57,130 nt of DNA from contig NZ_JYKS01000026.1 of assembly GCF_000935045.1 (NCBI RefSeq), positions 1 to 57,130 on the forward strand, given 5' to 3'. Within the stretch, counting starts at the first letter, position 1. Every line of letters begins with the position of its first letter. The notes beneath the pieces are model-generated. The model did no database searches, was not told where the DNA came from, and saw only the letters and a program-made list of their open reading frames with translations. Source of the stretch: Pseudomonas sp. 10-1B (GTDB lineage Bacteria > Pseudomonadota > Gammaproteobacteria > Pseudomonadales > Pseudomonadaceae). This document shows, in pieces, positions 17,729 to 26,415 of the stretch. The position numbers were made by a program, and so were the translations under genes.

Positions 17729-19801
17729 ATGCGTTCCGTTTTCCCCCTCTCGTCCTGCCTTGGGCTGCTGGCTGCCTTCGGTGCCACCCAGCCCGCCTTG
17801 GCGGCATCTTCGGTCGAACTGGGCCAGGTGCTGATCACCGATGAGGAGCAGAACGACCTGACGGCGGCCAGTGAACGCCTGCGTGCAGTACCAGGCGCGA
17901 GCAACCTGGTGGACATGCAGCGCGTAGGGCAAGGACGGGTGGCCAGCAACCAGGACGTGCTGGCCTACCAACCCGGCGTGTTCGCCCAATCGGCGGGCAA
18001 CGACGGCATCAAGCTGTCGATCCGCGGCTCGGGCATCAACCGCGCGCCAGGGGCACACGGCTCCGGGGTGTACACGATGTTCGACGGCTTGCCCCTGACC
18101 GGCCCGGGTGGTACGCCCTACGAGCTGTTCGAGCCACTGTGGCTGAGCCGTGCCGAAGTGCTGCGCGGCGCCAATGGCTTCGACCAGGGTGCCTTGGCCC
18201 TGGGCGGTGCGATCAACTACGTCACCCACACCGGCTACGATGCGGCGCCGCTGCAGGTGCGCTACGAAGTCGGCAGCCGAGGCTACCAGCACCGGCACAT
18301 CAGCTCGGGGCAGGTACTGGGCAACCTCGACTACTACGTGGCCCTGACCGATTCGGAATATGACGGCTACCAGGCGCACAGCAGCGGCAGCTCGAAGGGT
18401 ATTGCCGCCAACGTCGGCTACCGCTTCAACCCGAACCTGGAAACCCGCTTCTACCTGCGCTACCGGGAAACCGAGAACGAACTGGCCGGGCGCCTGACCA
18501 AGGAGCAGATCAAGCACCACCCCCGCGCAGCCAACCCGGCCTACCTGGCCCGCGACGACAGTCGCCCGCAACCGGGCAGCACCTGGGTAGGCAACAAGAC
18601 CACCTTCTATCTCGACGACGATGCGCGCCTGGAAGCCGGCCTGGTCTATCACGACTACCCGATGGACCTACGCGAAGGTCCGATGCGCCTGAAGGTGGCC
18701 TACACCGATGTCAGCGGCACGCTGAATTATTTCCGCCGCGACTCCCTGTTCGGCCATGAGAGCAAGACCACGGTCGGCTGGCGCACCACCAAACATCTGC
18801 CCAACAGCGGTGCTTCGCAGTTCAACCGCAATGGAGATGTGTTCGGTGAGCGCAGCCGCGACTTCACGTACCAGGGTTCGGACACGGTGCTGCATGTCGG
18901 CAATGACCTGGAACTGATCCCGGACCTGTGGCTGACCACCGGTTTGGCGATGATCTATACCCGCCGTGAAAGTGACGTCACCTACCCTGCCGCGGGCGGC
19001 AAGGTCAGCATGCATGACTGGGACTATGCGCCACGCCTGGGGCTGCGCTACGACATCCGTCCGGACCTGCAGGTCTACGGCAACCTGAGCCGCTCGGTCG
19101 AGCCGCCACATCCGTGGTCGCTGATCTGGAGCGCGCCCAGCGTAGGCGGCAAGCAGATCCAGCCCATCGAGATGCAAAACCAGACCGCCACCACCCTGGA
19201 GCTGGGTGCTCGTGGCGACTCGGCGTTCGGCCGCTGGGACCTGACCTGGTACTACTCGCAGGTGCGCCACGAACTGCTGGCCGTGGAAGTGGTGCCGAAC
19301 TTCACCTCGGAATTCAACGCCAGCGCCACCGTGCACCAGGGCGTGGAGGCCGGCCTCGACAGCACCCTGTGGGAGCGTGCCGGCACTGGCAGGCTCAGCC
19401 TGCGCCAGGCCTACACCTTCAGTGACTTCCACTACCGTGATGACGACAAGTTCGGCGACAACCGCCTGCCCGGCATCCCCATGCACTACTACCAGGCCGA
19501 GCTGCGTTACGACTGGCCAAACGGCTTCTATACCGGGCTGAACACGCAGATGGCCTCGAAGGTGCAGGTGGACTATGCCAACAGCTATCACGCCGATGCC
19601 TACGCCGTGCTCGGCGCGCGCCTGGGCTGGGACTCACCGAAGCAGGACTGGCAAACCTGGCTGGACCTGCGCAACCTGACCAACAAGCGTTATGCGGCGA
19701 CGGTGACACCGGCTTACAACGATGCCGGCAACGACAATGCCCGTTCGACGCCAGGCGAAGGGTTTGGTGTTTACGCCGGGGTTTCCTATAGCTTCCGCTA
19801 A
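17729..19801 (+). CDS. TonB-dependent outer-membrane receptor (probable iron/siderophore uptake)
   Basis: A 690-residue outer-membrane receptor. Residues 1-26 form a signal peptide ending QPALAA; VELGQVLIT is the likely TonB box; a plug domain follows (NQDVLAYQPGVFAQSAGNDGI, then SRAEVLRGANGFDQGALALGGAINYVT), then a beta-barrel ending in GVYAGVSYSFR with the terminal aromatic-rich strand. The start has GGAG ten bases upstream. The closest general type is the ferric-citrate/siderophore receptor group, but the ligand cannot be read from sequence. I did not find a clear Fur box upstream. It is a single gene, ending at a REP pair. Confidence 0.85.
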   Translation: MRSVFPLSSCLGLLAAFGATQPALAASSVELGQVLITDEEQNDLTAASERLRAVPGASNLVDMQRVGQGRVASNQDVLAYQPGVFAQSAGNDGIKLSIRGSGINRAPGAHGSGVYTMFDGLPLTGPGGTPYELFEPLWLSRAEVLRGANGFDQGALALGGAINYVTHTGYDAAPLQVRYEVGSRGYQHRHISSGQVLGNLDYYVALTDSEYDGYQAHSSGSSKGIAANVGYRFNPNLETRFYLRYRETENELAGRLTKEQIKHHPRAANPAYLARDDSRPQPGSTWVGNKTTFYLDDDARLEAGLVYHDYPMDLREGPMRLKVAYTDVSGTLNYFRRDSLFGHESKTTVGWRTTKHLPNSGASQFNRNGDVFGERSRDFTYQGSDTVLHVGNDLELIPDLWLTTGLAMIYTRRESDVTYPAAGGKVSMHDWDYAPRLGLRYDIRPDLQVYGNLSRSVEPPHPWSLIWSAPSVGGKQIQPIEMQNQTATTLELGARGDSAFGRWDLTWYYSQVRHELLAVEVVPNFTSEFNASATVHQGVEAGLDSTLWERAGTGRLSLRQAYTFSDFHYRDDDKFGDNRLPGIPMHYYQAELRYDWPNGFYTGLNTQMASKVQVDYANSYHADAYAVLGARLGWDSPKQDWQTWLDLRNLTNKRYAATVTPAYNDAGNDNARSTPGEGFGVYAGVSYSFR

Positions 19802-19810
19802 CACGGTCGT

Positions 19811-19927
19811 TGTGGGAGCGGCCTTGTGTCGCGAAAGGGCCGCAACGCGGCCCCGACATTTTTTGCATTAACGCTGAAATCCTGGGGCCGCATTGCGGCC
19901 CTTTCGCGACACAAGGCCGCTCCCACA
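19811..19927. repeat. REP doublet (inverted pair) after the TonB receptor
   Basis: TGTGGGAGCGGCCTTGTGTC at 19811-19830 and its complement at 19908-19927 bound two inverted arms of about 40 bases that continue into GCGAAAGGGCCGC on both sides. The pair can fold into one long hairpin and sits between convergent genes. Confidence 0.85.
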
Positions 19928-19964
19928 GAGGGCTGTGTAACCCTGCGAGATTTGTTCAAGGCAA

Positions 19965-20525
19965 TCAAACCGCCCTGTTCAACTTCACCCACGAAGCGAA
20001 CTTATCGATGAACCCCTGCAAGAACGGCCGGGTCTTGTCGTTGAGCTTGCCCGAGTCCTCGAACAGGCTCGCCGCACCACCAATGTAGGCCTCGGGCATC
20101 TGCATGCATGGCATGTCCAGGAACACCAGCGACTGGCGCACGGCATGGTTGGCGCCAAAGCCACCAATGGCCCCCGGCGATACACTCACCACCGCCGCCG
20201 GCTTGCCACTCCAGGCACTTTGCCCATACGGCCGCGAGCCCACATCGATGGCGTTCTTCAGACAGCCCGGCACTGAACGGTTGTATTCCGGCGTGACGAA
20301 CAGCACCGCATCACTGCGGCGGATCTCCTCGCGAAAACGCTTCCAGGCCTCCGGCGCTGCCTCGGCCTCGACATCCTCGTTGTACAACGGCAAATCGCCG
20401 ATCTCGACGATTTTCAGGGCAAGACTGGACGGCGCCAGCTCCGAAAGTGCGCGGGCTACCTTGCGGTTGTAGGACTCCTTGCGCAAGCTACCGACGACAA
20501 CCGCTACCGAATACACCTGGCTCAT
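19965..20525 (-). CDS. chrR: NAD(P)H-dependent FMN reductase / chromate-quinone reductase
   Basis: A soluble flavodoxin-fold oxidoreductase of 186 residues that reduces quinones and, in P. putida, chromate. The FMN-phosphate loop is VGSLRKESYNRKVA (about 11-24), and TPEYNRSVPGCLKNAIDVGSRPYGQSAW and SVSPGAIGGFGANHAVRQ are the family's second and third flavin loops. Length and sequence agree with my memory of P. putida ChrR. ATG at 20525 is used rather than the upstream ATG at 20537, because it gives the known N-terminus MSQVYSVAVVVGS. It is divergent from the small gene at 20683. Confidence 0.88.
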   Translation of the reverse strand: MSQVYSVAVVVGSLRKESYNRKVARALSELAPSSLALKIVEIGDLPLYNEDVEAEAAPEAWKRFREEIRRSDAVLFVTPEYNRSVPGCLKNAIDVGSRPYGQSAWSGKPAAVVSVSPGAIGGFGANHAVRQSLVFLDMPCMQMPEAYIGGAASLFEDSGKLNDKTRPFLQGFIDKFASWVKLNRAV

Positions 20526-20682
20526 GGCAATTTCCAACCTTTGCTGGGTAAAGGGACGTTGTAGTTATAGATGACCGTTTCTCGGCGTTTTGGTTTTTTT
20601 TCCAGCGATCGAAAACTTCCGGCGTTGTTCGACGGTCTATGACTTCAGACATTTCCTACGTAATTCAGAGGTTTCCACCCAA

Positions 20683-20901
20683 ATGGCAGCAGTAATGGTC
20701 GGCCAATTCCACGCCCGTGACGCCGAAGGCCGCATCTACCCCGTGCATGAGTTCCAGGAGTCCACCCTGCAATTCGACGGCAGCACGCTGGGCGCCCCCA
20801 TCACCACCTACCGCCTGGCCATCGGCGACAAGGTCAACCACCTGGGTGAAAACCGTTTCGAACTGGCACACAGCGGCGTCGAGATCACGCGCATTCCGTG
20901 A
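20683..20901 (+). CDS. Small conserved hypothetical protein
   Basis: A 72-residue protein, MAAVMVGQFHARDAEGRIYP..., without signal peptide or membrane segment. It is mostly beta-type with a HEF/STYRLAIGDKVNHL pattern. I do not recognise a named family, although the position next to ldcA is as in other pseudomonads. ATG at 20683 is preceded by AGAGG; the longer open frame from 20590 starts in AT-rich noncoding sequence. Its 3' end overlaps the convergent ldcA by 17 bases. Confidence 0.65.
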   Translation: MAAVMVGQFHARDAEGRIYPVHEFQESTLQFDGSTLGAPITTYRLAIGDKVNHLGENRFELAHSGVEITRIP

Positions 20902-23134
20902 TGCAATCCACCGTGTAGCGGCCACTTTCATTCTGCAGGCCGTGCACGTCGGCGACAAAACCCGGGAAGCCCTGGTTGAACGCCCGGGCAAATGCCAGGT
21001 AGTCGAGTATCGAGCGGGTCGCCTCGGTGAACCGCTCCCCCGGCATGATCAACGGGATGCCAGGCGGGTACGGCACCAGCATCACCGCCGCCACACGCCC
21101 CAGCAGTGCCTCGATCGGCACCGCCTCCACCTCGCCACGGACCATCAGGTCATAGGCCTGGGCTGGGCTGACTGCCACTTCCGGCAAACGCGTGAACAGC
21201 CGTTTCAGCTGCTTGGCCGTGGCATTGGCGCGGTAGCAGCCATGCAACTGATCGCACAGATCGCGCAGCCCCATCCCCTGATAGCGTGCGGCATCGGCCG
21301 CCACCACACTCGGCAGGCAGCTGCTCAGGGCGGTATTGCCATCATAGTGGCGCTTGAACTCCAGCAACTCGGTGAGCAAGGTGCTCCACTTGCCCTTGGT
21401 GATACCCATGGAGAACAGCACCAGGAAGCTGTACAGGCCGGTTTTCTCCACCACCAGCCCGCGCTCCCAGAGAAACTTGCTGACCACTGCCGCCGGGATG
21501 CCACGCTCACCCAGTACACCACCCACGTTCAGGCCCGGCATCACCAAGGTCACCTTCAGCGGATCGAGCAGCACGTAGTCATCCGCCACCTCGCCAAAGC
21601 CATGCCAGTCCGCGCCCGGTTGCAATAACCAGTCCTGCGCGGCCAGGCGGTGGATGCCCTCGGCTGTCGGCGGCTGCCAGATGCTGAACCACCAGTCGTC
21701 CGCGGCGATGTGTTCACGCAGGTTGGCCAGGGCGCGGCGAAAGCTCAGCGCCTCGTCGAACATTTCTTGCAGCAGCGAACGCCCGGCCGGCCCCTCCATC
21801 ATGGTCGAGGCCACATCCAGCGAGGCGAGGATGCTGTACTGCGGCGACGTCGAGATATGCATCATGAACGCTTCGTTGAAGCGGTCGCGGTCCAGCTGGC
21901 GCCTGGCCCCGTCCTGCACATGGATCATCGAGGCCTGGCTGAATGCGGCCAGCAGCTTGTGGGTGGAATGGGTGCTGAACACCAGCGGGCTGTCTGCCGC
22001 GCAGGCAGTGCCCATGGCATAGCGCCCGGTGAAGAAGTCGTGGAACGCCGCATAGGCGAACCAGGCCTCGTCGAAGTGCAGCACTTCGACACTGGCGCCC
22101 AGGGTTTGCTTGATCAGCCCCGCGTGGTAGCACAGCCCGTCATAGGTGGAGTTGGTCACCACCGCCAGTTTGATACGTTGCCCGCGATCACGGGCAAGGG
22201 GGTTGGCCTGGATCTTCGCCTGGATCGCCTCGGGGCTGAATTCGCTGAGCGGGATCGGCCCGATGATGCCCAGCTCGTTGCGCTCGGGGCACAGGTACAG
22301 CGGAATGGCGCCGGTCATGATGATCGCGTGCACCACCGACTTGTGGCAGTTGCGGTCCACCAGCACCAGGTCGTCGCGGCCGACCATGGCATGCCAGACG
22401 ATCTTGTTGGCCGTGGAAGTGCCGTTGATCACGAAGAAGGTATGATCGGCGCCGAAGTTGCGTGCAGCCCTGGCTTCGGCCTCGGCCAGCGGGCCGGTGT
22501 GGTCGAGCAGCGAGCCCAGCTCCGGCACGGAAACGGACAGGTCCGAGCGCAGGGTGTTTTCCCCGAAAAACTGGTGAAAAGCCTGGCCCACCGGGCTTTT
22601 GCGGTAGGCCACGCCACCGCCGTGGCCTGGGGTATGCCAGGAATAGTTGGACTGCGCGGTGTGCTGCACCAGGGCCTTGAAGAAGGGTGGCAGCAGGCCG
22701 TCGAGGTAGCTATGTGCGGCACGCGCCACCTGGCGGGCGAGAAACGGCACGGTGTCTTCGAACAGGTAGAGGATGCCGCGCAGTTGGTTGAGCTCGCTCA
22801 TGGCCTCGGCGGGGGCGTTTTCCAGGGTCACCTGCTCGCCCAGGGCGAAGATCGGCAGGTTGGGTGCGCGCAAGCGGGCCAGGCCGATCAGCTCGGCCAT
22901 GTTCTGCAGCAGGTGGGTATTCTCGCCGACGCCTTCGGCGGCAATCAGCATGCAGGCCAGGCCATGGTGGGTGGTGGCGACCAGGCGTGCTTCGGCATGG
23001 TCGGCGGCCTTGATGATGGCGAAGCCGTCCTGGCTCAATTCCTCGGCGATACCGCGCACGCGCTCACCAGCGACGCTGTCGGCCTTGATGGCGCGGTGGA
23101 CAATGAGGATGGGGAACTTGAGGTCCTTGTACAT
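20885..23134 (-). CDS. ldcA: Lysine (Orn/Lys/Arg-family) decarboxylase
   Basis: PLP-dependent decarboxylase of 749 residues that turns lysine into cadaverine. It has the N-terminal wing domain (about 1-130), the PLP fold with VINGTSTANKIVW, the substrate/PLP region HFDEAWFAYAAFHDFF, the Schiff-base lysine in STHSTHKLLAAFSQAS, and the C-terminal domain with PYPPGIPLIMPGE. The ATG at 23134 has GGAGGT upstream at a suitable distance and gives MYKDLKFPILIVHRAIKAD; an in-frame ATG at 23167 lies before that site. In P. aeruginosa the neighbour of dnaQ is ldcA, which takes part in arginine/lysine catabolism. Cadaverine as product is family inference. Confidence 0.88.
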   Translation of the reverse strand: MYKDLKFPILIVHRAIKADSVAGERVRGIAEELSQDGFAIIKAADHAEARLVATTHHGLACMLIAAEGVGENTHLLQNMAELIGLARLRAPNLPIFALGEQVTLENAPAEAMSELNQLRGILYLFEDTVPFLARQVARAAHSYLDGLLPPFFKALVQHTAQSNYSWHTPGHGGGVAYRKSPVGQAFHQFFGENTLRSDLSVSVPELGSLLDHTGPLAEAEARAARNFGADHTFFVINGTSTANKIVWHAMVGRDDLVLVDRNCHKSVVHAIIMTGAIPLYLCPERNELGIIGPIPLSEFSPEAIQAKIQANPLARDRGQRIKLAVVTNSTYDGLCYHAGLIKQTLGASVEVLHFDEAWFAYAAFHDFFTGRYAMGTACAADSPLVFSTHSTHKLLAAFSQASMIHVQDGARRQLDRDRFNEAFMMHISTSPQYSILASLDVASTMMEGPAGRSLLQEMFDEALSFRRALANLREHIAADDWWFSIWQPPTAEGIHRLAAQDWLLQPGADWHGFGEVADDYVLLDPLKVTLVMPGLNVGGVLGERGIPAAVVSKFLWERGLVVEKTGLYSFLVLFSMGITKGKWSTLLTELLEFKRHYDGNTALSSCLPSVVAADAARYQGMGLRDLCDQLHGCYRANATAKQLKRLFTRLPEVAVSPAQAYDLMVRGEVEAVPIEALLGRVAAVMLVPYPPGIPLIMPGERFTEATRSILDYLAFARAFNQGFPGFVADVHGLQNESGRYTVDCITECA

Positions 23135-23199
23135 CAGGTGGCTACCTCCGAAGGACATGGCGTCCATTTCAGGGTAGTAGAACCTGTGTTGTCAGTGCT

Positions 23200-23400
23200 G
23201 GCCCTATCGCCGGCAAGCCAGCTCCCACCTCGACCGCGTTGATCTCAGGCCTTGTGTAATCCCTGTGGGAGCAACTGTCTTGTATTGCCTGGACTGGCCC
23301 CATCGCCGGCAAGCCGGCGCCCACAGGTACTGCACAGGGCTTGAGGCCTATGCGGTCGAGGTGGGAGCTGGCTTGCCGGCGATAGGGCCAGCACAGGCTA
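23200..23400. repeat. REP cluster between ldcA and dnaQ
   Basis: Four copies of the TCGCCGGCAAGCCAGCTCCC-type palindrome family lie in alternating orientation here (near 23210, 23265, 23300 and 23365). It fills most of the 270-base gap; no gene is seen. The same family recurs at 41780-42085 and at the window's right end. Confidence 0.8.
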
Positions 23401-23404
23401 TGAA

Positions 23405-24184
23405 TCAGCTGGCAGGAGCCTCGGTCAAGGCCTGCCACATCGAAGGCCCACCCGCCGACTTGGCAATCGCCGCCAAACGCTCGGCATGCGCCTCAAGCTC
23501 CTCGGCACTGGCCATGATCACCCGTCCAGGCGTACGCCCGACGATCCGGCGGATCTCGCTGCCGCCACTGCCCTGGCCTTCATTTTCGGCCTCTGCCCCA
23601 TGCCCAGCCAGCGACAGGCTGGTCTGGCCACCGGTCATCGCCAGGTAGACGTCGGCCAGCAGTTCCGAGTCGAGCAGTGCGCCGTGCAGTTCACGGCCCG
23701 AGTTGTCGATGTCGTAGCGTTTGCACAGCGCATCCAGGCTGTTGCGCTGCCCCGGGTGGCGCGAGCGCGCCAGCAGCAGGGTGTCGAGGATGGTGCAGTG
23801 CTGCGAAACATCGGCGCGGTCTTGCTGGCCCAACAAGGCGAATTCGTTGTTGATGAAGCCAACGTCGAACGCCGCATTGTGGATGACCAGCGTGGCGCCC
23901 TGGATGAATTCGAAGAACTCCTCGGCCACATCAGCGAAGCGTGGTTTGCCGACCAGGAAGGCATCAGTGATACCGTGGACGTTGATCGCGCCCTCGTCAC
24001 TCTCGCGGTCCGGCTGCAGGTAAACGTGGAAGTGTCGCCCGGTCAGGCGTCGGCCGATGACTTCGACACAGCCGATCTCGATGATCCGGTGGCCTTCGCT
24101 GACCGGCATACCCGTCGTTTCGGTATCGAGAATGACGAACCGCTTATCTTGCTGCTGCTCCACGCGGGGCGCTCCAACTTGCAT
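23405..24184 (-). CDS. dnaQ: DNA polymerase III epsilon subunit (proofreading exonuclease)
   Basis: 3'-5' exonuclease of the replicase, 259 residues. Exo I is VILDTETTGM (D and E near residues 20-22), Exo II is IHNAAFDVGFINNEF, and Exo III-epsilon is HGALLDSELLADVYLAM. The C-terminal region after residue 190 is the polymerase alpha-binding tail, rich in Gly/Glu/Ala. The start ATG is the first available; a slightly shorter start is possible because the ribosome-binding site is weak. It follows rnhA by 30 bases on the minus strand, the usual pairing. Confidence 0.95.
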   Translation of the reverse strand: MQVGAPRVEQQQDKRFVILDTETTGMPVSEGHRIIEIGCVEVIGRRLTGRHFHVYLQPDRESDEGAINVHGITDAFLVGKPRFADVAEEFFEFIQGATLVIHNAAFDVGFINNEFALLGQQDRADVSQHCTILDTLLLARSRHPGQRNSLDALCKRYDIDNSGRELHGALLDSELLADVYLAMTGGQTSLSLAGHGAEAENEGQGSGGSEIRRIVGRTPGRVIMASAEELEAHAERLAAIAKSAGGPSMWQALTEAPAS

Positions 24185-24214
24185 CAGTTACAAAGGCCGG
24201 AATTGTACCCCAGC

Positions 24215-24661
24215 TCAACGCTGGGTGCGTACTTCGTCCACGCCACGGTTGGCCAACTGGTCGGCGCGCTCGTTGCCGGGGTGGCCGATATGGCCGCGCA
24301 CCCACTTCCAGGTCACCTTGTGCCGGTTGACCTGTTCATCGAGCTGCTGCCACAGGTCGGCGTTCTTCACCGGTTCCTTGGCCGCCGTCTTCCAGCCGCG
24401 CTTCTTCCAGTTGACCATCCATTCGTTGATACCCTTCATCACGTACTGCGAGTCAGTGGTCAGCACCACTTCGCACTCACGCTTGAGCGACATCAAACCC
24501 CGGATTGCGGCCATCAACTCCATGCGGTTGTTGGTGGTCTCACGTTCGCCGCCCCACAGTTCCTTCTCGACGCCCTTGTAGATCATCAGGACTCCCCAGC
24601 CACCCGGGCCAGGATTGCCCTTGCAGGCACCATCGGTAAACATTTCGACGCTATCGCTCAT
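24215..24661 (-). CDS. rnhA: Ribonuclease HI
   Basis: Degrades the RNA strand of RNA-DNA hybrids. The product has 148 residues with all four metal-binding acids at the E. coli positions: D10 (FTDGACKGNPGPGGWG), E48 (TTNNRMELMAA), D70 (TTDSQYV) and D134 (NERADQLAN), plus the basic handle region WKKRGWKTAAKEPVKN. It lies between a methyltransferase gene and dnaQ, 15 bases after the former. Confidence 0.98.
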   Translation of the reverse strand: MSDSVEMFTDGACKGNPGPGGWGVLMIYKGVEKELWGGERETTNNRMELMAAIRGLMSLKRECEVVLTTDSQYVMKGINEWMVNWKKRGWKTAAKEPVKNADLWQQLDEQVNRHKVTWKWVRGHIGHPGNERADQLANRGVDEVRTQR

Positions 24662-24676
24662 GTACCACTCTTGAAT

Positions 24677-25450
24677 TCAGTGCTTGTCAGTTTCGGGGTT
24701 GGCCGCCGTGCGGTTGACCTTGGCCAGCGGCAGTGGCAGCAGCTTGCCCATTGGCTCGCGGCGCTCGGGGCGCAACGGCCGCAGGCCCACCACCATCTTG
24801 CGCGCGACCAGCAGGTACACCCCGCCACCAGAGCTCTGCCAGCCTCCGGCCACCCGTTCCCAGCCCGCCAGGCGTTGCTGCCAGGCCGGTGAGGCAAGCG
24901 GCGGACGATAGCACCCGAAGCGGCGTTTCTCCAGCGCGAAGCCCAGCAGGTTGAGCCAGTCACCCACCCGCGACGGCGAGATGCAACGGGCCTTGCGCAA
25001 GGCGCCATGGCTGAAGAAATGGCGCATGCCCCAGCTACTCCACGGGTTGATCCCGACGATCAGCAGGTGCCCGCCGGGGCGCACGGCGCTGGCTGCCTCA
25101 CGCAGCAAGCCATGGGGCGACAGGCTGAAATCCAGGCCATGCTGCAACACCACCACGTCGGCGGCATGCTCGCTCAACGGCCAGGCCTGCTCCTCGCAGA
25201 CGATCTCCACCCCTGGCAGCGGCGCGCCAAGGCGCACGTTACGCTGCACCTGCGGGGCGCTGGGCGGCGGCTCGGCGCAGGGCCCATAGTGCACAAGGTA
25301 ACCACCGAAGAAGCGCCCGAGCTCTTCTTCCAACAGTTTTTCCTCTTCCTTCAGCATCAGCTGGCCGAGTGGGCCGTTGAACCACTCACGGGCCAGGCTG
25401 ATCAGCTTGACCCAGTCCGGGTCGGCCTGGGCAAAGGCTTGGTCGGTCAT
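24677..25450 (-). CDS. Class I SAM-dependent methyltransferase (methyltransf_11 type)
   Basis: A 257-residue protein with a divergent SAM-binding fold: ADVVVLQHGLDFSLSPHGLLREAASAVRPGGHLLIVGINPWSSWG covers motifs IV-V. The glycine-rich motif I is weak (YLVHYGPCAE region). ATG at 25450 (MTDQAFAQAD) is preferred because the upstream ATG gives an extra nine residues without support. The same gene order (methyltransferase, rnhA, dnaQ) occurs in other pseudomonads; the substrate is unknown. It is divergent from gloB. Confidence 0.8.
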   Translation of the reverse strand: MTDQAFAQADPDWVKLISLAREWFNGPLGQLMLKEEEKLLEEELGRFFGGYLVHYGPCAEPPPSAPQVQRNVRLGAPLPGVEIVCEEQAWPLSEHAADVVVLQHGLDFSLSPHGLLREAASAVRPGGHLLIVGINPWSSWGMRHFFSHGALRKARCISPSRVGDWLNLLGFALEKRRFGCYRPPLASPAWQQRLAGWERVAGGWQSSGGGVYLLVARKMVVGLRPLRPERREPMGKLLPLPLAKVNRTAANPETDKH

Positions 25451-25535
25451 TGCGCTCTCCCTCGAAGGTTCTCGCACCGCGCCATCGCGGCTAAGATGCC
25501 CTCATGTGCCACGCTAGGCGAATCGGATCCGCACC

Positions 25536-26315
25536 ATGATACAGATCGATGCTCTCCCCGCTTTCTCCGACAACTACATCTGGTTGTTACAGGATACTGC
25601 CAAACGCCGCTGCGCGGTGGTCGATCCGGGTGACGCCGGCCCAGTGGAACGCTGGCTGTCGGCTCACCCCGAGTGGTCGTTGAGCGACATCCTGGTCACT
25701 CACCACCACCACGACCATGTCGGCGGCGTGGAACGGCTCAAGCAACTGACCGGCGCCCGCGTTTGCGGCCCGGCCAACGAGCGTATTCCCTGCCGCGACC
25801 TGGCGCTGGACGAAGGCGACCAGCTGGAAGTGCTGGGCGTGACCTTCCAGGTGCTGGCGGTGCCCGGTCACACCCTGGGCCATATCGCCTTCTTCAGCGA
25901 CCAGCCGGCAACGCCCGTGCTGTTCAGTGGCGACACCCTGTTCGCCGCTGGCTGCGGGCGCATGTTCGAGGGCACGCCCGAGCAAATGCAACCGGTGCTC
26001 GCCCGCCTGGCGGCGCTGCCGGAACGCACCGAGGTGTATTGCGCCCACGAATACACCCTGAGCAACCTGCGCTTCGCCAAGGCAGTCGAACCCGGCAACC
26101 CGCACGTTCAGCAACGGTTCGAAGACGTTACCCGTTTGCGTGCCGACAATCGCATCACTTTGCCATCAACCATTGGCCTGGAGCGCTTGACCAATCCCTT
26201 CCTGCGCACCTCTGAAACATTAGTTAAACAAAAAGCTGACGAATGGAAGGGACATTCAAACGCCACGCATGTCGCTGTTTTTGCTGCCTTGAGGTCTTGG
26301 AAGGACACCTTCTGA
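25536..26315 (+). CDS. gloB: Hydroxyacylglutathione hydrolase (glyoxalase II)
   Basis: Hydrolyses S-lactoylglutathione to lactate and glutathione in methylglyoxal detoxification. It is a metallo-beta-lactamase-fold enzyme of 259 residues. The dinuclear metal site is H56-x-H58-x-D60-H61 (VTHHHHDHVGG), with later ligands in PGHTLGHIAF, FSGDTLFAAGCGRMFEG and the CAHEYT histidine. The C-terminal helical substrate-binding domain is present, including PFLRT. Confidence 0.96.
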   Translation: MIQIDALPAFSDNYIWLLQDTAKRRCAVVDPGDAGPVERWLSAHPEWSLSDILVTHHHHDHVGGVERLKQLTGARVCGPANERIPCRDLALDEGDQLEVLGVTFQVLAVPGHTLGHIAFFSDQPATPVLFSGDTLFAAGCGRMFEGTPEQMQPVLARLAALPERTEVYCAHEYTLSNLRFAKAVEPGNPHVQQRFEDVTRLRADNRITLPSTIGLERLTNPFLRTSETLVKQKADEWKGHSNATHVAVFAALRSWKDTF

Positions 26316-26350
26316 TAACCGCAAGATATATCGCAAGTGATGGTCAAAGG

Positions 26351-26379
26351 TTGACCAGGCCCGGAGCGGTTTCTAGAAT
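26351..26379 (+). promoter_or_regulatory. Sigma-70 promoter of mltD
   Basis: TTGACC (26351-26356), a 17-base spacer and TAGAAT (26374-26379) make a good sigma-70 promoter, about 36 bases upstream of the mltD start codon. Confidence 0.7.
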
Positions 26380-26415
26380 CGCCGAAATTTTTCGCCCGGA
26401 AACCTGTGTCAGCCG